From Cricetomys ansorgei (taxonomy: Eukaryota > Chordata > Mammalia > Rodentia > Nesomyidae): DNA of 64,000 nucleotides. A program made the translations under genes and the position numbers. The DNA lies in assembly GCA_026225945.1 (NCBI GenBank), contig JAMJFZ010001816.1:8149001-8213000 (forward strand). The letters run 5' to 3'. The notes beneath the pieces were generated by a model. The model searched no databases, had not been told where the DNA came from, and saw only the letters and a list, made by a program, of their open reading frames with translations. Of the stretch, positions 1 to 11,252 are shown in pieces (position 1 is the stretch's first letter; each line of letters begins with the position of its first letter).

Positions 1-28
1 GGACATGTATGTGCTTGTGCATGCATGT

Positions 29-69
<41 letters not shown>
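29..69. repeat. (AC)n dinucleotide microsatellite
   Basis: About 20 uninterrupted AC units, preceded by a degenerate alternating purine-pyrimidine lead-in (ATGTATGTGC..GCATGCATGT) from position 4. Open frames across it code only for His-Thr runs. Confidence 0.97.
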
Positions 70-71
<2 letters not shown>

Positions 72-1128
72 TGGATAAACAATGTAATAAAAATTTAGAG
101 ACAAAATATAAACAAAAAGTAGTGTCACACATAGGAAATAGTCTTGATATAAATGCTTTTCATCCAAACCCAGAACTCTTCTCCTTTGGATGCCATTCAA
201 GACCACAGACAGTACTAGGATGGTTAGCTTCTCCTCAAGCAGCTTATCCTGAGGAGACAGGACACACACTGAGCCCCAACTGAATCATACCGCAGCGGTG
301 ATGTCAACTCTCAGAGGCAGGTTAAGTTGCTTTTCCTTCGAAAAGATAAACTGTGTTTGAGCTGCACCTCAAGTTGGATTGTAAGTTGGATTTCAACCTA
401 CAATTCTGACAAAGTCATGCCTTTCAGGTGAGATATTCACATGAACAATGAATCCAAGGAAGAAATGTTTCTTTTGCCTCTTACTTATTCTTCTCTTTTT
501 GATAATCTTATTTGGATTCAGTTCCCGGATAATGAAGGGATTTTTCCCAATATTTTAAACCTTATTTTCTCTTTTTAATTCTAGATATTTCTATTAACAA
601 GCCATCAAACTTCGAGATTTTTTTTTTCCTCAGCTGTGTCAGATCAACTACTAAGCCCCACAAAAACAGTTTCATTTTGGTTGTAGGTTTTGGGTTCTAG
701 CAACTTCTTTTCTGTGTTTTGCCTGTGATTTCCATGTATGATTACATGTCTTACCTTTCCTTATGTGCTCAGTCTCTTCACACCACCCCTGCTTGTATAC
801 TAATAGGTTTCAGAATCACAGTGATAGGGTTTGTAGGGGTTCCGATCCTACGGTTTGTCACAGTTTTTGGTGAATCTGCTTCTACTTGGGTTAGCTGCAT
901 GAGTGAATCTCCATCTTTCTCACCTTGAGATGAGACAGAACGGCTGCCGGGGCTAAAGTTGGGTATTTCCTCTATTTCACACGGAAGGCTCCCGGCTCCT
1001 GAAGCTGTATATTTGCCTTCTCCCAAGTTTGTGGCTTGGAAACCCCCAACAAATTAGCCTGTGGAAAGATAGTTTCTCTGAGGCCAGGCCTGGTTAAGAG
1101 CAACATAATCTAGAAGGCTTCAAAATGG

Positions 1129-1138
<10 letters not shown>
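70..1138. other. Anonymous AT-rich sequence
   Basis: No repeat family, gene or RNA that I recognise. Open frames are under 100 codons, without splice context or domain signal. There are T-rich runs near 620-630. Absence of recognition does not rule out a decayed ancient repeat. Confidence 0.5.
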
Positions 1139-1182
<44 letters not shown>

Positions 1183-1187
1183 AAACA
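1139..1187. repeat. (AC)n microsatellite at the tail of a B1 SINE
   Basis: An AC run with two AAC interruptions near its right end (ACAAACACACAAACA) abuts the poly-T end of the B1 element to its right. The position fits microsatellite growth next to a SINE A-tail. Confidence 0.95.
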
Positions 1188-1361
1188 TCTTTTTTTTTTT
1201 TTTTTCCCCCGAGACAAGGTTTCTCTGTTGTAACTCTGGCTGTCCTGGAACTCATTCTGTAGACCAGGCTGGTCTCGAACTCACAGAGATCTGCCTGCCT
1301 CTGCCTCTGCCTCTGCCTCCGGAGTGCAGGCATTAAAGGCATGCACCACCACCACCTGGCT
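1188..1361 (-). mobile_element. B1 SINE (7SL-derived), near full length
   Basis: Read on the plus strand: a poly-T tail (1190-1205), then GAGACAAGGTTTCTCTG, the GTCCTGGAACTC and AGACCAGGCTGG blocks, CTCACAGAGATCTGCCTGCC, and CACCACCACCACCTGGC at the 5' end of the element. The CTGCCT motif has expanded to about four units (1290-1319). CACAGAGATC and the duplicated ACC differ from my recollection of common Mus B1 copies and are closer to rat or cricetid types. Confidence 0.95.
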
Positions 1362-4300
1362 CACTTTCCCTCCTCTTGATGCTCACTGTGAGAACCTGAT
1401 GGAAGCTGGGGGTAAAGTGCGCACAGCTGTGAAGGTCCCTCATAGCAAGGCTCCCTGGGTGTTAGCTCTCAGACTTGTCTGCAGTCACCTCTAGTATTTC
1501 CTCAATGACTGCTCAGGTTTCGTAGCCTCATAACGACCCTGTGCAGATTTCCGCTAATGGGTTTCTTTGATGGTAAGTCATGATTCTCTGACTGTCTACT
1601 TTCCTTTCCAACTTGTGGAAGGTCGGGGTAGCGGTGAGCCTCACTCCTCCGAATCTAAGAACGATTGCAGATTTGGAGAGTTTCTGTTTTTATTTGTTCT
1701 CGACAGAATGGCAGTCTCTCAGCTTCTTACACACACATTGGACAGAGAACTAGAAATTAGGGTCCTTAAAAAGACCACATAGCCCATAAAATCTGTGAAG
1801 CCCCGTGAGTTTTGGCAGAAAAAAAAAATTAGATTTTTCTCAAAACTGAAATCCTGAATCATTTAGGGACATTTTGTTGTGGTCTGATATATCTATTTGT
1901 CACTTTGTTCTACAAATTGAAAGCATCCACTCCTAATTTTGCCCGTGAGACAGCAGAGATTTCACCGAGAAGCATGACTCTGCCTTGACTGTCCCTTCCA
2001 GTAAACAATTGCTCACTGTGGCCTGGACTCCCCGCCCAAGGTCAATGACTAATTTGCAATTTCAAAAATAGCTTAAGCAAGCACAGAATATTTGTGCACT
2101 GAGATAGAACAATCAACCCCACTTTTAACCAAGTTATGTCTTCTTTAGTTACTATGGCATACGACGGAATGAAATCAGGAGAATAAAACAATATCACCAG
2201 AAGCAAAAATAGATTCTACTCAATGTTGAACTGTAGCACCATCTCCTATTTTTATTTCCGTTGCTACAGATTGTCCTAGTGTTTATTTGCCTTGGACTCC
2301 TCTATTTATCAAATACACACAGATACATTTCAGGTGGCTTCCTCATGAGATATAAAAGCTATGTCTGACATTGAATTGATTGCACAGTGTTTGCCACTGA
2401 ATTTCTGGATAATACACTATTGCGTTTCATTCTACTTCAATAATATTTAATTAATTACTGCTCAACATTTGATAATCATGAATGCTTCACACTTAATCAG
2501 CTCACAGTGGCAGAGAGCAATTTAGTATGATGCTAGGCTGAGAAGGTAGCTCTCGGGATGACTTCTGCCTGGTGGATCAGTTGCTTACTTTCTGTCCATC
2601 CTACTTAGCAATTCTGCAGTGCCTTCTGGATCGGCTTCAGTGTTTCCATCTCTGAGAGAATTTTCCTAACTTTCCTGGTGAATAATAACCCCACTCTGGC
2701 CCACAAGTCTCTACAAATGACACAGTAGAGTTTACTGGGCATGTGCTGTACCACCCATGTAATGGGGCCATAGAAGAGCAAGAGTTGTGTTTATGATATC
2801 CGTACAGGTTCGAGCAAGCAAAGCTTCTACTTCCTATAATATAAACCATTTATATCTCAGAAGGCTTTCATAGTTGAGAAGGTATTGGTTCTATGAATGT
2901 GCCACATGTGCTGTCTGTGTTCCAGATGATGCTGCAATTATCCTCACCGATACCATGGACGGGGCCTTCTTTTGACTTTTCTCTAGCTGAAGCATGAAGA
3001 TGATCTGTAAGTAGTTGTTATACTTTCCAGAACTGGAAGAAAACAAATGCCAATATATTGATAGGCTATTTCTTAAGAAATTTTCTCTTTGTCACCATTT
3101 AAAAATACTATTAACTCATTCTTACTTTGTTCCTATTGAATAGAAGAAGTTCAAACTAAATGGTGTAATCTATGCTATAACTTTATAAAGCAATGCACAC
3201 ACAACTGGTAGCTCCTGGAGGGCAAGGAAGGTACAAGTTTATCTTGCATTACAGAGTACATTAAACAATATGTGAATTACAGTTGTTTCTAAAAGTATTC
3301 TTTTATGACAGGGTTGAATCATAGGGTTGGCGAGCCTATATGAGCAAGCAGTGTCTCTACAGCTCAGAGGGCAAAAGGCAGAGTTATACAGGGATGCTTT
3401 GATATCATTGAACATTCTCCAACCAATGTCTCTTCTTTGCTGTCAATTTTCTGTGGGACCAATCCAGCAAAGAAAAAGTTGATAGAACTCTCTCGTACAC
3501 TTGCCTTGGCAGTAGGTACGAGGTCAACCTATCCACAGGTCTGAAGGCCAGGCAGGCTAGAGGCGACCTGCTAGTTATTAAAGGCTTGGACAGGAAAAAC
3601 GAGTTGTAAATCCCACATAAACACATTGAGGTGAATTCAGGAAAAGTCTCCTTTTCATAAAGAGCCATTTGGAAGATTTTTAATTGAATCACTCAGGCAA
3701 TTGTCTAAATGTGGTCTGCGTTTGTGGACAGCTTGTAGGATTTTGCTTTGTGTATGTTTCTTCGTGATAGGGTCAGTAAACTTCTTGGAGGACTTTGACA
3801 CCTGGTTTACAGTTATTCTCTCCACCCTTAGGCTAACCACATCCTGGATGACTCCATCTGACCAGTTGCTTCACCTTCAAGAACCTTCCCATTCCTAGGC
3901 ACTCATTCGGTCTCTGATCACACCTGGTACTTTCTCACATGGTATTTCAAATAGCATAACATATCTATACACTTCCTCCTCTCTTCATGAGTGTGTGTCT
4001 ATTAATCTTTGTGTATGTTATTCTTTAAACATGAATTTTAACTATTCAGTAGTAGAATATGAAGATTGTTAGAAGTATGTTTTTAAAAAAAAATCATAGT
4101 TTTGAAAACCCTGAATATACTTGGGAAAACTTACTTCTTGTCTCTGTATCTCAAAGAGAACATAACCAAGAATTTGAAAACACTGACATATTTGTACTTT
4201 TTTCACTGTGTTATAATTCTAAAATGTATGATCATTGCTAAATAAATGTTCTTTTTTAAAAAAGTCCATGAGCTGTATAAGGAGCAGAAAAAATGTAACC

Positions 4301-4430
4301 ATTGATTTTTTTTTAAATGGTATGTAGGATTTCATTTAATTAGGAGTAGTGAAAAGGCCGTACAATAGCAGGTTTCTGACCACCTACAGGAATATTCAAT
4401 GAAAGACATAATATACAGTCGAGATCTCCA
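1362..4430. other. 3 kb of anonymous sequence
   Basis: No recognisable SINE, LINE, LTR or gene. Composition is AT-rich. Short open frames (for example 3405-3692 minus and 4059-4241 plus) show no conserved domain or exon-like features. Very old decayed repeats cannot be excluded. Confidence 0.5.
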
Positions 4431-4650
4431 GGCTGGAGCTATTGCTCAGTGCTTAAAAGTGATTGCTACTCTTGTAGAAGACTGGGATTCCATTCACAGC
4501 ACCCATGTGATGGCTCCCAACTATCCAACTCCCAACTATCTCTAACTCTAGCTCCAGGGGATCCAATACCTTCTTCTGGCCTCTGCAGGCACTACACACA
4601 CATGGTACATTTTAATGCAGGCCAAACAGTCACACACATACAATAAAAAA
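4431..4650 (+). mobile_element. B2 SINE (tRNA-derived), nearly full length
   Basis: Starts GGCTGGAGCTATTGCTCAGTG (A-box-like tRNA head), then the CAGCACCCATGTG segment, TCCAGGGGATCCAATACC, CTTCTTCTGGCCTCTGCAGG, and an ACACACATACAATAAAAAA tail. This order matches B2. The GATA microsatellite grows directly from its A-rich tail. Divergence suggests an old B2. Confidence 0.9.
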
Positions 4651-4685
<35 letters not shown>

Positions 4686-4693
4686 CATAGATA
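4651..4693. repeat. (ATAG)n tetranucleotide microsatellite
   Basis: About ten ATAG/GATA units with one ACATAG variant near the end, rooted on the A-rich tail of the adjacent B2 SINE. Confidence 0.97.
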
Positions 4694-4849
4694 ACTTTCC
4701 AATTAGATAATAGCCTGTCATGGAATCAAATGTGGAAACTGAGCATTTAAGGACAAAAAGTGTGTTATAACTAGAGAGATCATTCAAAGGACTTACATGA
4801 AGAATACTAGATAAGTAGTATGCCCCTTCTTGTTCTCTTTTAAAATGTT

Positions 4850-5005
4850 ATAGTATAGCTACACATACAGTCATCTACTTATACACATGTATGTACTCAT
4901 TATAGACCAGGATCTACATATGAGGGAGAACATGTAGGTTTTTTCCTTTTTTTTTTTCTTTCTGAAATTGGGTAACCTCACTTTCAGCTCATGGACATTT
5001 CAAGA
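4850..5005 (-). mobile_element. Short antisense L1 3'-end fragment
   Basis: The blocks GATCTACATATGAGGGAGAACATG, TTTCTTTCTGAAATTGGGT and ACCTCACTTTCAGC follow the order of the reverse complement of the rodent L1 3' region, in which the plus orientation reads GAC-CCAG..CATATG..ATCTAGAT. The fragment is short and its boundaries are approximate. Confidence 0.6.
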
Positions 5006-6180
5006 GAAAAACGATACGGTGAACAGGATTGGACCACTATGTGTTTATGTCTCTAACCCTGGTGAGCACTAGTCACTTTGTAACAACTTGTTCTATGGAA
5101 TATACAGCTCCCCAAAGTCCAACAAGCTCCTGTCACGGCATCTTTTTCATTGCTAGTCCCTCATCCTCTGTTTCGCAGAGGGCGGAGCAAGTAAGAACTC
5201 CAATTTCCTCTCACACAGTTCTACTATTTTCTTCTCTTCTATGTTTACATAAAATAGATGCAAAGATGGCAAAAGAGTCCATAATGGAGCTGTGACGGCT
5301 GCGGCAGGGTTGACAGTAATTCCTCTAACATGGAGTAAACAGAGTAGTCAGAGGAGAGCTGTGACTTAGCCCTTCCAGGGAGAATGGAGCTTCACTGAGA
5401 CCTTGACACTGTGAGGCCTACTCAGTCCGCACACCTTCAGAACTAAAAGATAGCACAGAACCTCTTGGTCATGCAGGACAGCACATTTGCATTCCTTAAA
5501 CCACCGTCTGTGGTCAGTGCCCCAGCGGGAATGGCGCATCTCCAGTGTCTCCTGCCTCATCTCCAGTCGCCTCACACCACACGAGGTTGGTACTACACCC
5601 AGTCCTTCTCCATTCCTTTAGGCTTCCTGTCTGTCTTTATGATTTTTCTTGACCCTCATTCATCCTCTTCCCTTTGGGTGGTTCCTCTCCCCTCTCCCCT
5701 AACTTCACCAATCAGGTCTTACTTGTCTGTCGGTGTTTAACCCAAATGCCTTCTTATGGGAAACTCCACAAGACCACCAGTCCCATGTTGCAGTCGCTTG
5801 GTATAGGTTCAGTGACAGCAATAAAAAGTCTGTCTTACTTTTGTGCTTGGTGAGAGGGCCTGGCACATTGTGTTGCTGAGCAAATGCGTGTTGAAAGACA
5901 AATACTTGTGGAAGGATTCTCATTTCTGTGTACCCGAGGCTTACGAAGCTAAGTAAAAACCAAGACATTGATATTCTCATCCTTGAAGTCAATCTCCCAC
6001 TTTCGTTTCTAATTTCTGTACTGATTAAAATCAATGTTGATATCAATAATATCTGCTAGCATGGCGTGGGCCTCAATCACAAACAGTAGTGACATTTTGT
6101 GTTTACATTCATAGTTATCTGAGTAACTTATCTGCAGTACTTTGGGTCAAGAATGTGTATATGCATTTACAGACATGTTT
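5006..6180. other. Anonymous sequence, slightly GC-richer at 5.5-5.7 kb
   Basis: Overlapping short open frames on both strands (5465-5740 plus, 5705-6046 minus) have no domain signal. No repeat family recognised. Confidence 0.5.
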
Positions 6181-6523
6181 TCTCAGTTCAGTTTTAGCGC
6201 TATGACATAAAATACCTGAGACTGGATATATTTCAAAGTTGAAATTTATGCCTTGCGACTACAGTACCAGAACATTTGATGTCTGGTGAAGGCTGTTCTC
6301 TTCTTCCAAGACAGACACGTGTTGTGTCTTCACCTGATAGGAGAGGCAAAGGGCATGTCTTCATATGGAAGGCAGAAGGGGACAAAGGGTTTATGTCCTT
6401 TATAGAATACCAATCCTGTTAAATGGGGGTTTGGGGGGAAATCTCTTAAAATCTTTCTTAAATTTGATCACATTAAAGTATAACATATTTTTTTTGTGGG
6501 ACATCTATATTCAAACTGCAGCA
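6181..6523 (-). mobile_element. Old MaLR (MST/MLT-like) LTR
   Basis: On the plus strand it opens with TCTCAGTTCAGTTTTAGCGCTATGACATAAAATACCTGAGACTGG and closes with GGGACATCTATATTCAAACTGCAGCA. This is the layout of a reverse-oriented MaLR LTR (3' end ACTAATACA-like, 5' end TGATATGGTTTG-like). The middle carries GATCACATTAAAGT and a G-run. It is highly diverged. No internal sequence is seen on either side, so it is a solo LTR or a fragment. Confidence 0.65.
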
Positions 6524-7185
6524 TATTAATACATCTGTATTTTATTTATAGTTTTAGTTAAACTCGATATTATATATTTATAGTAACAGGGAAAATATGT
6601 AAATTTGTGATTATCAAACTGATAGCTAAATTCAAAGAACTTTTTAAGTGGAAAGAGCCCTAATCTAGGACCCGCAAAAGATTTGGTTCAACTCCCTTAA
6701 ATCATAAAAGAATTCCTATTTTTGAAACCATAATAGACAGTCTGCTTTGCATTCCTCTAACTAAAAGAAAGCCCGTGCCTATTTGTGAGGAATAAAGTAT
6801 ATTTTATCTAACTTCAAGCTTCTGTTGTGGGTAACAAAATTATACCCAGAGTGGTGGCACTTTGAAGTACTCTGAAAGGAAGGGGACCAGAATGCTCCAG
6901 AGCAAACTTCTCTGACTTTCCCTACCCACTGTCTTTCCCTTTCCCTCCCTGAAAAGGATCATAGAATCCAGAATTGCCCTACATTAACTCATAGAACTGA
7001 AAATCTCTTTTCCCCAAGCCATAAAACCTATAAATTCTGTTTTAACCTCCCTCCACCTTTCTGGTAGAAGCTGGTTGTAAAGAAACCCTCTGACCTATCT
7101 CTTCCGATAGTAAGTGGAGAGAGCCATGTTCCAGCGAATTCTGCACCGCACTTGGAAGGTATGCACGTGGCTTGAAGGCGAAGGT
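6524..7185. other. Anonymous AT-rich sequence
   Basis: Nothing recognised. Includes a CT-rich patch at about 6915-6950. Confidence 0.5.
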
Positions 7186-7463
7186 TTCTCCGTGGGCTCT
7201 TGAGTTTGACCCCCAGCTGATGGGAACGTTGTAGAACCTCTAGGAGGTGAGGTGTCAGAGGAAGTGGGTCCCTGGGGATGGAGACTTGAGTTGTCTCCAC
7301 TTCCGGTTATTCTTGCTTTCTGAGAGAGGGTGCGATGTGGCCAGCTTCCCGCTTCGACCACTGTGCCTTCTCCACTGCGAGGTACCGTGTCCCAGTGGAA
7401 CTGGAAGTCCAAACAAAGTCCTTGTCAGAGTATCATATCACAGCGATGAAAAAGTAACTAAGA
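7186..7463 (+). mobile_element. Rodent MaLR (MTE-like) LTR
   Basis: TTTGACCCCCAGCTGATGGGAACGTTGTAGAACCTCTAGGAGGTG at the 5' side, a GGGATGGAGACTTGAG block, then CAGAGTATCATATCACAGCGATGAAAAAGTAACTAAG at the 3' end match the rodent MTE-type LTR layout I recall. The longer open frames here (7247-7591 plus, 7095-7412 minus) fall inside this LTR and are not genes. Confidence 0.7.
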
Positions 7464-8990
7464 AGGGCCGAGGAAAATCTGCACCAGCAGGCCTCGGTGA
7501 CTGTCCTTTTGCAATCGCTTGCTCTCAAATGGTGCATTTTGTCTCCAATGGTCACCTTTCTGCATGGCTGTCCATTCGTCATCAAACCTAAGCAACAGGG
7601 TAGACAGTTTCCCAAAAGTTTTTGGATTTTCATTTCCCCAAACCCTTATATTATGTAAAACTTTGACCAAATAAATCAGTTCAGCTTTTCTTCTGTGACC
7701 TTGTCTTTGACCATGAGCTTTTATAAATGAAAAAGGGCATCACGGTTTTACCCTTATGTTCACAAACACTTGCTTAAAAAATAAATCATTTTGTTACAGA
7801 AATTCTTTAAAGAGTATCTAATAAATAAGTAGGTACAGCTTAAAGCTCTAAACCGCAGTAATGCTAGGTTAAAGAACAAGACTTCAGTTACGTCAGAATC
7901 TAAAAATTAAGAATTACTAGTCTCAAGAAAGTTTTAGTCAATTCCCCTGCCCTCTTTCAATAATAAGCTCTTTGAACACATGATAGTGCAGTCTTTAAAT
8001 CTTTTATTCAGAAGAAGAAACCACTCTGTAAAATATTGCGAGATGGGATGGATCTATGACACGTTTAAACGCTGTGATTTGCAGTTAAATGTTGCCATTT
8101 CTTAAAATATGCCTGTGCCGCTTCAATGGAGAGATCAATACATGTTGGAAAATAATACTGACTAGGGACATTTGTATAAGTACTCTTCAATGTAAAATGT
8201 AGAAATTGTAAATTTTAAGATGAAAAGAACATATTTTTCTCACGAACCATGCCTATAAGGCCATCAAGCCAATTGCTCCTACAGGTAAATCTGGTAAGTA
8301 GTTTGATGCTTATTGTCGTTGCAATAAATGTCTCACAGTTTTCGTTGGATTTGGAGCAGCACATTATTTATCAGTTTCTTTAAAATATTGTCTGTTAGTG
8401 ACTCCAATTCTTCAAAAGAGGCTCACAGAAAGACAAACTCACAAAGTGAGAGAAGCAAAAAAAACGTTAAAAAGAGAAAAAGAAGGTGGCTCCCAGGAAT
8501 TAAGGAGGAAGAACTGAAAATTTTAAAAGATCAGAAGGAGAAACGGAGTTGTGCACATGGTCGCCTGATGGTGACAGGTCTCCATGGCAACAGCCCTGGA
8601 AATCACAGGCTTCCATTCTAGCATATCAAAGACAACATTGGAAGATTCCTGACTCTGAGCTGATTCCTAGCACTTCAGGAACGGAACTACTGTAGGTCTT
8701 ATCTAACCGTGACTCTTGGCTGAGCTAACCAGCTTTGTCTCAATGTGGACACGCCTTAAAACCTCAGTGTAATTAAACTTCAATTGAGAAATGACCCTGA
8801 CAGGTGCAGTGAAAATTTCATTTATTCGGATGGTGACTTTGAATTTACTACACATCAGGACTATTGTAGGTTTTTGAAAATCAGTAAAAAGTGCCCACAG
8901 CACACATAGCATTCACCTCTGCCCAATATTCCTCTGTGTGCTGACTGATCAACTTTTCCTTTGCAGATGTGAAGGAAGTGTCTGTTTGCC
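7464..8990. other. Anonymous sequence with an A-rich, lysine-coding patch
   Basis: No family recognised. A purine-rich patch at about 8400-8560 gives a 97-codon Lys/Arg/Glu-rich open frame (8328-8621). It has no domain, no exon-like flanks, and a composition explained by the A-rich bases, so I do not call a gene. Confidence 0.45.
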
Positions 8991-8994
8991 ACAG

Positions 8995-9180
8995 AATGCA
9001 CCAATAAACCAAAGACATGATCCCACCCATGTCCAGCGCGGGAAACCAGGGAGTTTATTGGAGGAGAGGTTCCTTAGCAAAAGTGACTCAAGAGCAGCAG
9101 CATATTACCAAGTTCCTGCCCCACTTGGGTGATGACTCATGAAAGCTGTGTCACTGGAGTCCCACCCTGGGTCAATCTTC
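8995..9180 (-). mobile_element. Possible rodent LTR-like repeat, family not named
   Basis: The segment CCAGGGAGTTTATTGGAGGAGAGGTTCC followed by AAAGTGACTCAAGAGCAGCAGC and GGGTGATGACTCATGAAAGC resembles a rodent interspersed repeat seen in reverse orientation, with a reverse-complement AATAAA inside GTTTATTGG. I cannot assign a family. Confidence 0.3.
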
Positions 9181-9474
9181 TACCTCTTCATACTCTAACA
9201 TTTGCAAAGACCAAGTACAGCTGAGAGACAGGAAGGCAGAGGAATCTCAGAGGCGGATAGAGTGACCCTGACCCACACCCTCTATAAGGGAATATCAACA
9301 ACTTCACTGCCATTACCATAGACATAGCTATCTGTAATTTTTCTTTCTTTTATTGTTATTCTTATTACCTCATTGCCATGACTGTGCAGCCAAGGTGTTC
9401 TATGGGGTACCACAGCAATCTTTGCTCCATGATAGGGATTTTGTCATGTTAAGCCTGGGAAAATGTAAAGAAGT

Positions 9475-9587
9475 GTCCATTGTTATTATACCTGTTTTAC
9501 AAATTTAAAAAGTTGAAGCATAGAATGATTCCATAACTTTCCCAAGGTCACACAACTACTTAAATGGTAGATCCACTAACGAGTTTG
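9475..9587 (-). mobile_element. MIR SINE fragment
   Basis: CCTGTTTTACAAATTTAAAAAGTTGAAGCA..GAATGATTCCATAACTTTCCCAAGGTCACACAACTACTTAAATGGTAGATCC is the reverse-complement MIR core (GGCAAGT-ACTT..CAAGGTCACACAGCTA in less decayed copies). Old and fragmentary. Confidence 0.8.
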
Positions 9588-9795
9588 ACCATGAGGGGCG
9601 GGGATACATAGCTAAGGTATGTATGATGCAGGATGTAATAGCAAAATGTATAGATCGTAACAGAAAGCACAGGCAGTGCCCATAACAAAGAATGAAGCAT
9701 CTCAGAAAAGTTCTCAGCATGGAGAGGAACTGGACTAGAGAAGGTTCCGAGGAAGGGAAGAATCATAAGGTCAGTCCCAGACGGCACACAGATGT

Positions 9796-10120
9796 GGGGC
9801 TGGAGAAATGACTCTGTTGGTGCAATGCCTGCTGTACAAACTTGAGGACTTGATTTGGGATCCCCAGATCCACTAAGAAGCTCTACATGACCTCTATAAG
9901 CGATCCTCTATAACCTCTGTGCTTCTGCTTCAGAGGTAGGGCAGAGGCAGGTGGCTCCTTGGAGCTCATTGGCCATCCAGCCTACTCAAACTAGTGAGCT
10001 AGACATCAGCTAGAGATTTTGAAAAAGAAAAAAAAAAAAAAAGGTGGAGAGAGATTGAGGAAGAAATCCATTGTCAACCTTTGGCCTACACATACGGGTT
10101 CACACACCCACAGGAATGCG
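9796..10120 (+). mobile_element. B4/RSINE1-type composite SINE
   Basis: Begins GGGGCTGGAGAAATGACTCTG (tRNA/ID-like head) and continues through GGATCCCCAGATCC. It then has the B1-like middle GGGCAGAGGCAGGTGGCTCCTTGGAGCTCATTGGCCATCCAGCC and GTGAGCTAGACATC, a poly-A at 10027-10042, and a CACA-rich 3' tail that merges into the next microsatellite. This order is typical of RSINE1/B4. Confidence 0.85.

Positions 10121-10169
<49 letters not shown>
10121..10169. repeat. (CA)n microsatellite, 3' tail of the B4/RSINE1 SINE
   Basis: About 23 CA units between GCGCACG and GCATGCGCAC. Both flanks are alternating purine-pyrimidine with CpG or GCGC steps. Open frames here give only His-Thr or Cys-Val repeats. 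Confidence 0.97.
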
Positions 10170-10170
<1 letters not shown>

Positions 10171-11090
10171 TGCGCACTATCCGCATGCACAGGGAAAGAA
10201 TAAAGAGGGAGGAGGCGGGGCCAGGGGAATCGGAAATGTATACTGAAAAGTGGCGAAGGAAGTGAGGTATCATTCAGGGGGTGGGAATTCATCATAGGAA
10301 AACGTGCTGTGGTTTATTATGTAAAGATACTCAGTAATTGTTGCTTATTGGTTTCAAGCAGTTGGTATTAAAATTAAATAAGACCCTGGATTTGAATCTT
10401 TGTCTCACCTAATGTTCAACAGTAGACAGATCACAAGACTGCAATGCCTTGTCCTTTAAACAGATTGGAAAACATAGCTCTCAGCGCCAGGACAAGGTCA
10501 GCTGTGCTTAGAAGGAACCTGGAATTATGGGGACGCCCATAAGATATATGGCAACTTGGAGAAAAAACAAAGAAAAGACAATGTGTTGAGGTTTATTTCG
10601 GTAATTCAGCAATGACATAGTAATGACCTAAAAAGTAGTTCCCGTGGGATGGAGTGGAGTCAACTCTGACTCTTGCAGGGCAAATTTGGCAGTGTTTGGG
10701 GTCCTTTTTGGTCACAATTTGGAATGGATGACAGTGGCATCCACAGGATGCAGAAATACAGTGAAACACTCTGTAATTACAGAACTTCTTCAGAGGGAAG
10801 GGAACTAGCCAGTCCAGTACAGCGTGAGTGTCAGCGCTGACAAACAGAATCTTAACGTAGAGCTGGGCGTGGGATGAAGTGGACAGACTGAAGCGATGTT
10901 AACAAAGCGAGAGATCTTGGTAACCGACTTACTGTAGACCGTGCCATAATTACAGGGATGTGGTCCAACTTCTTGATTCTTGCGCCTATGGAAGCACTCT
11001 GCAGGTAGATAGTATTATAAATTACTTGTGTACTGAAAGAACGAATGAGTATGGAAAGGAACAAATGGAAGTTTGGTGCATGTATAAAGT
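10170..11090. other. Anonymous sequence
   Basis: No repeat or gene recognised. The short frames (10852-11130 minus, 10960-11148 plus) lack any supporting signal. Confidence 0.5.
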
Positions 11091-11094
11091 TCAC

Positions 11095-11252
11095 ACTTGC
11101 CCAACATTCTGTACATTTAATATAACTCATTTAATCTTCACAAAATAAGGAAACGATTGTCCTCACAATAATGTAACGAAATAGAGCACAGAATGATTCC
11201 CTGACTTGCCCAGAGTCACACAACTATTGAAGGCTGTAGATCCCAGGATCAA
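11095..11252 (-). mobile_element. MIR SINE
   Basis: AATATAACTCATTTAATCTTCACAAAATAAGGAAACGATTGTCC, then GAATGATTCCCTGACTTGCCCAGAGTCACACAACTATTGAAGG, is the reverse-complement MIR core with its 3' extension (CTCATTTAATCCTCACAA). Confidence 0.8.

Noticed and set aside
7247..7591. Overlapping 114-, 105- and 90-codon frames on both strands
   Set aside because: They overlap an MTE-like LTR. Open frames on both strands indicate composition, not coding.
8328..8621. A lysine/arginine-rich frame that might suggest a nuclear protein exon
   Set aside because: The composition reflects A-rich DNA. There is no homology, and no acceptor/donor pair or domain is visible.
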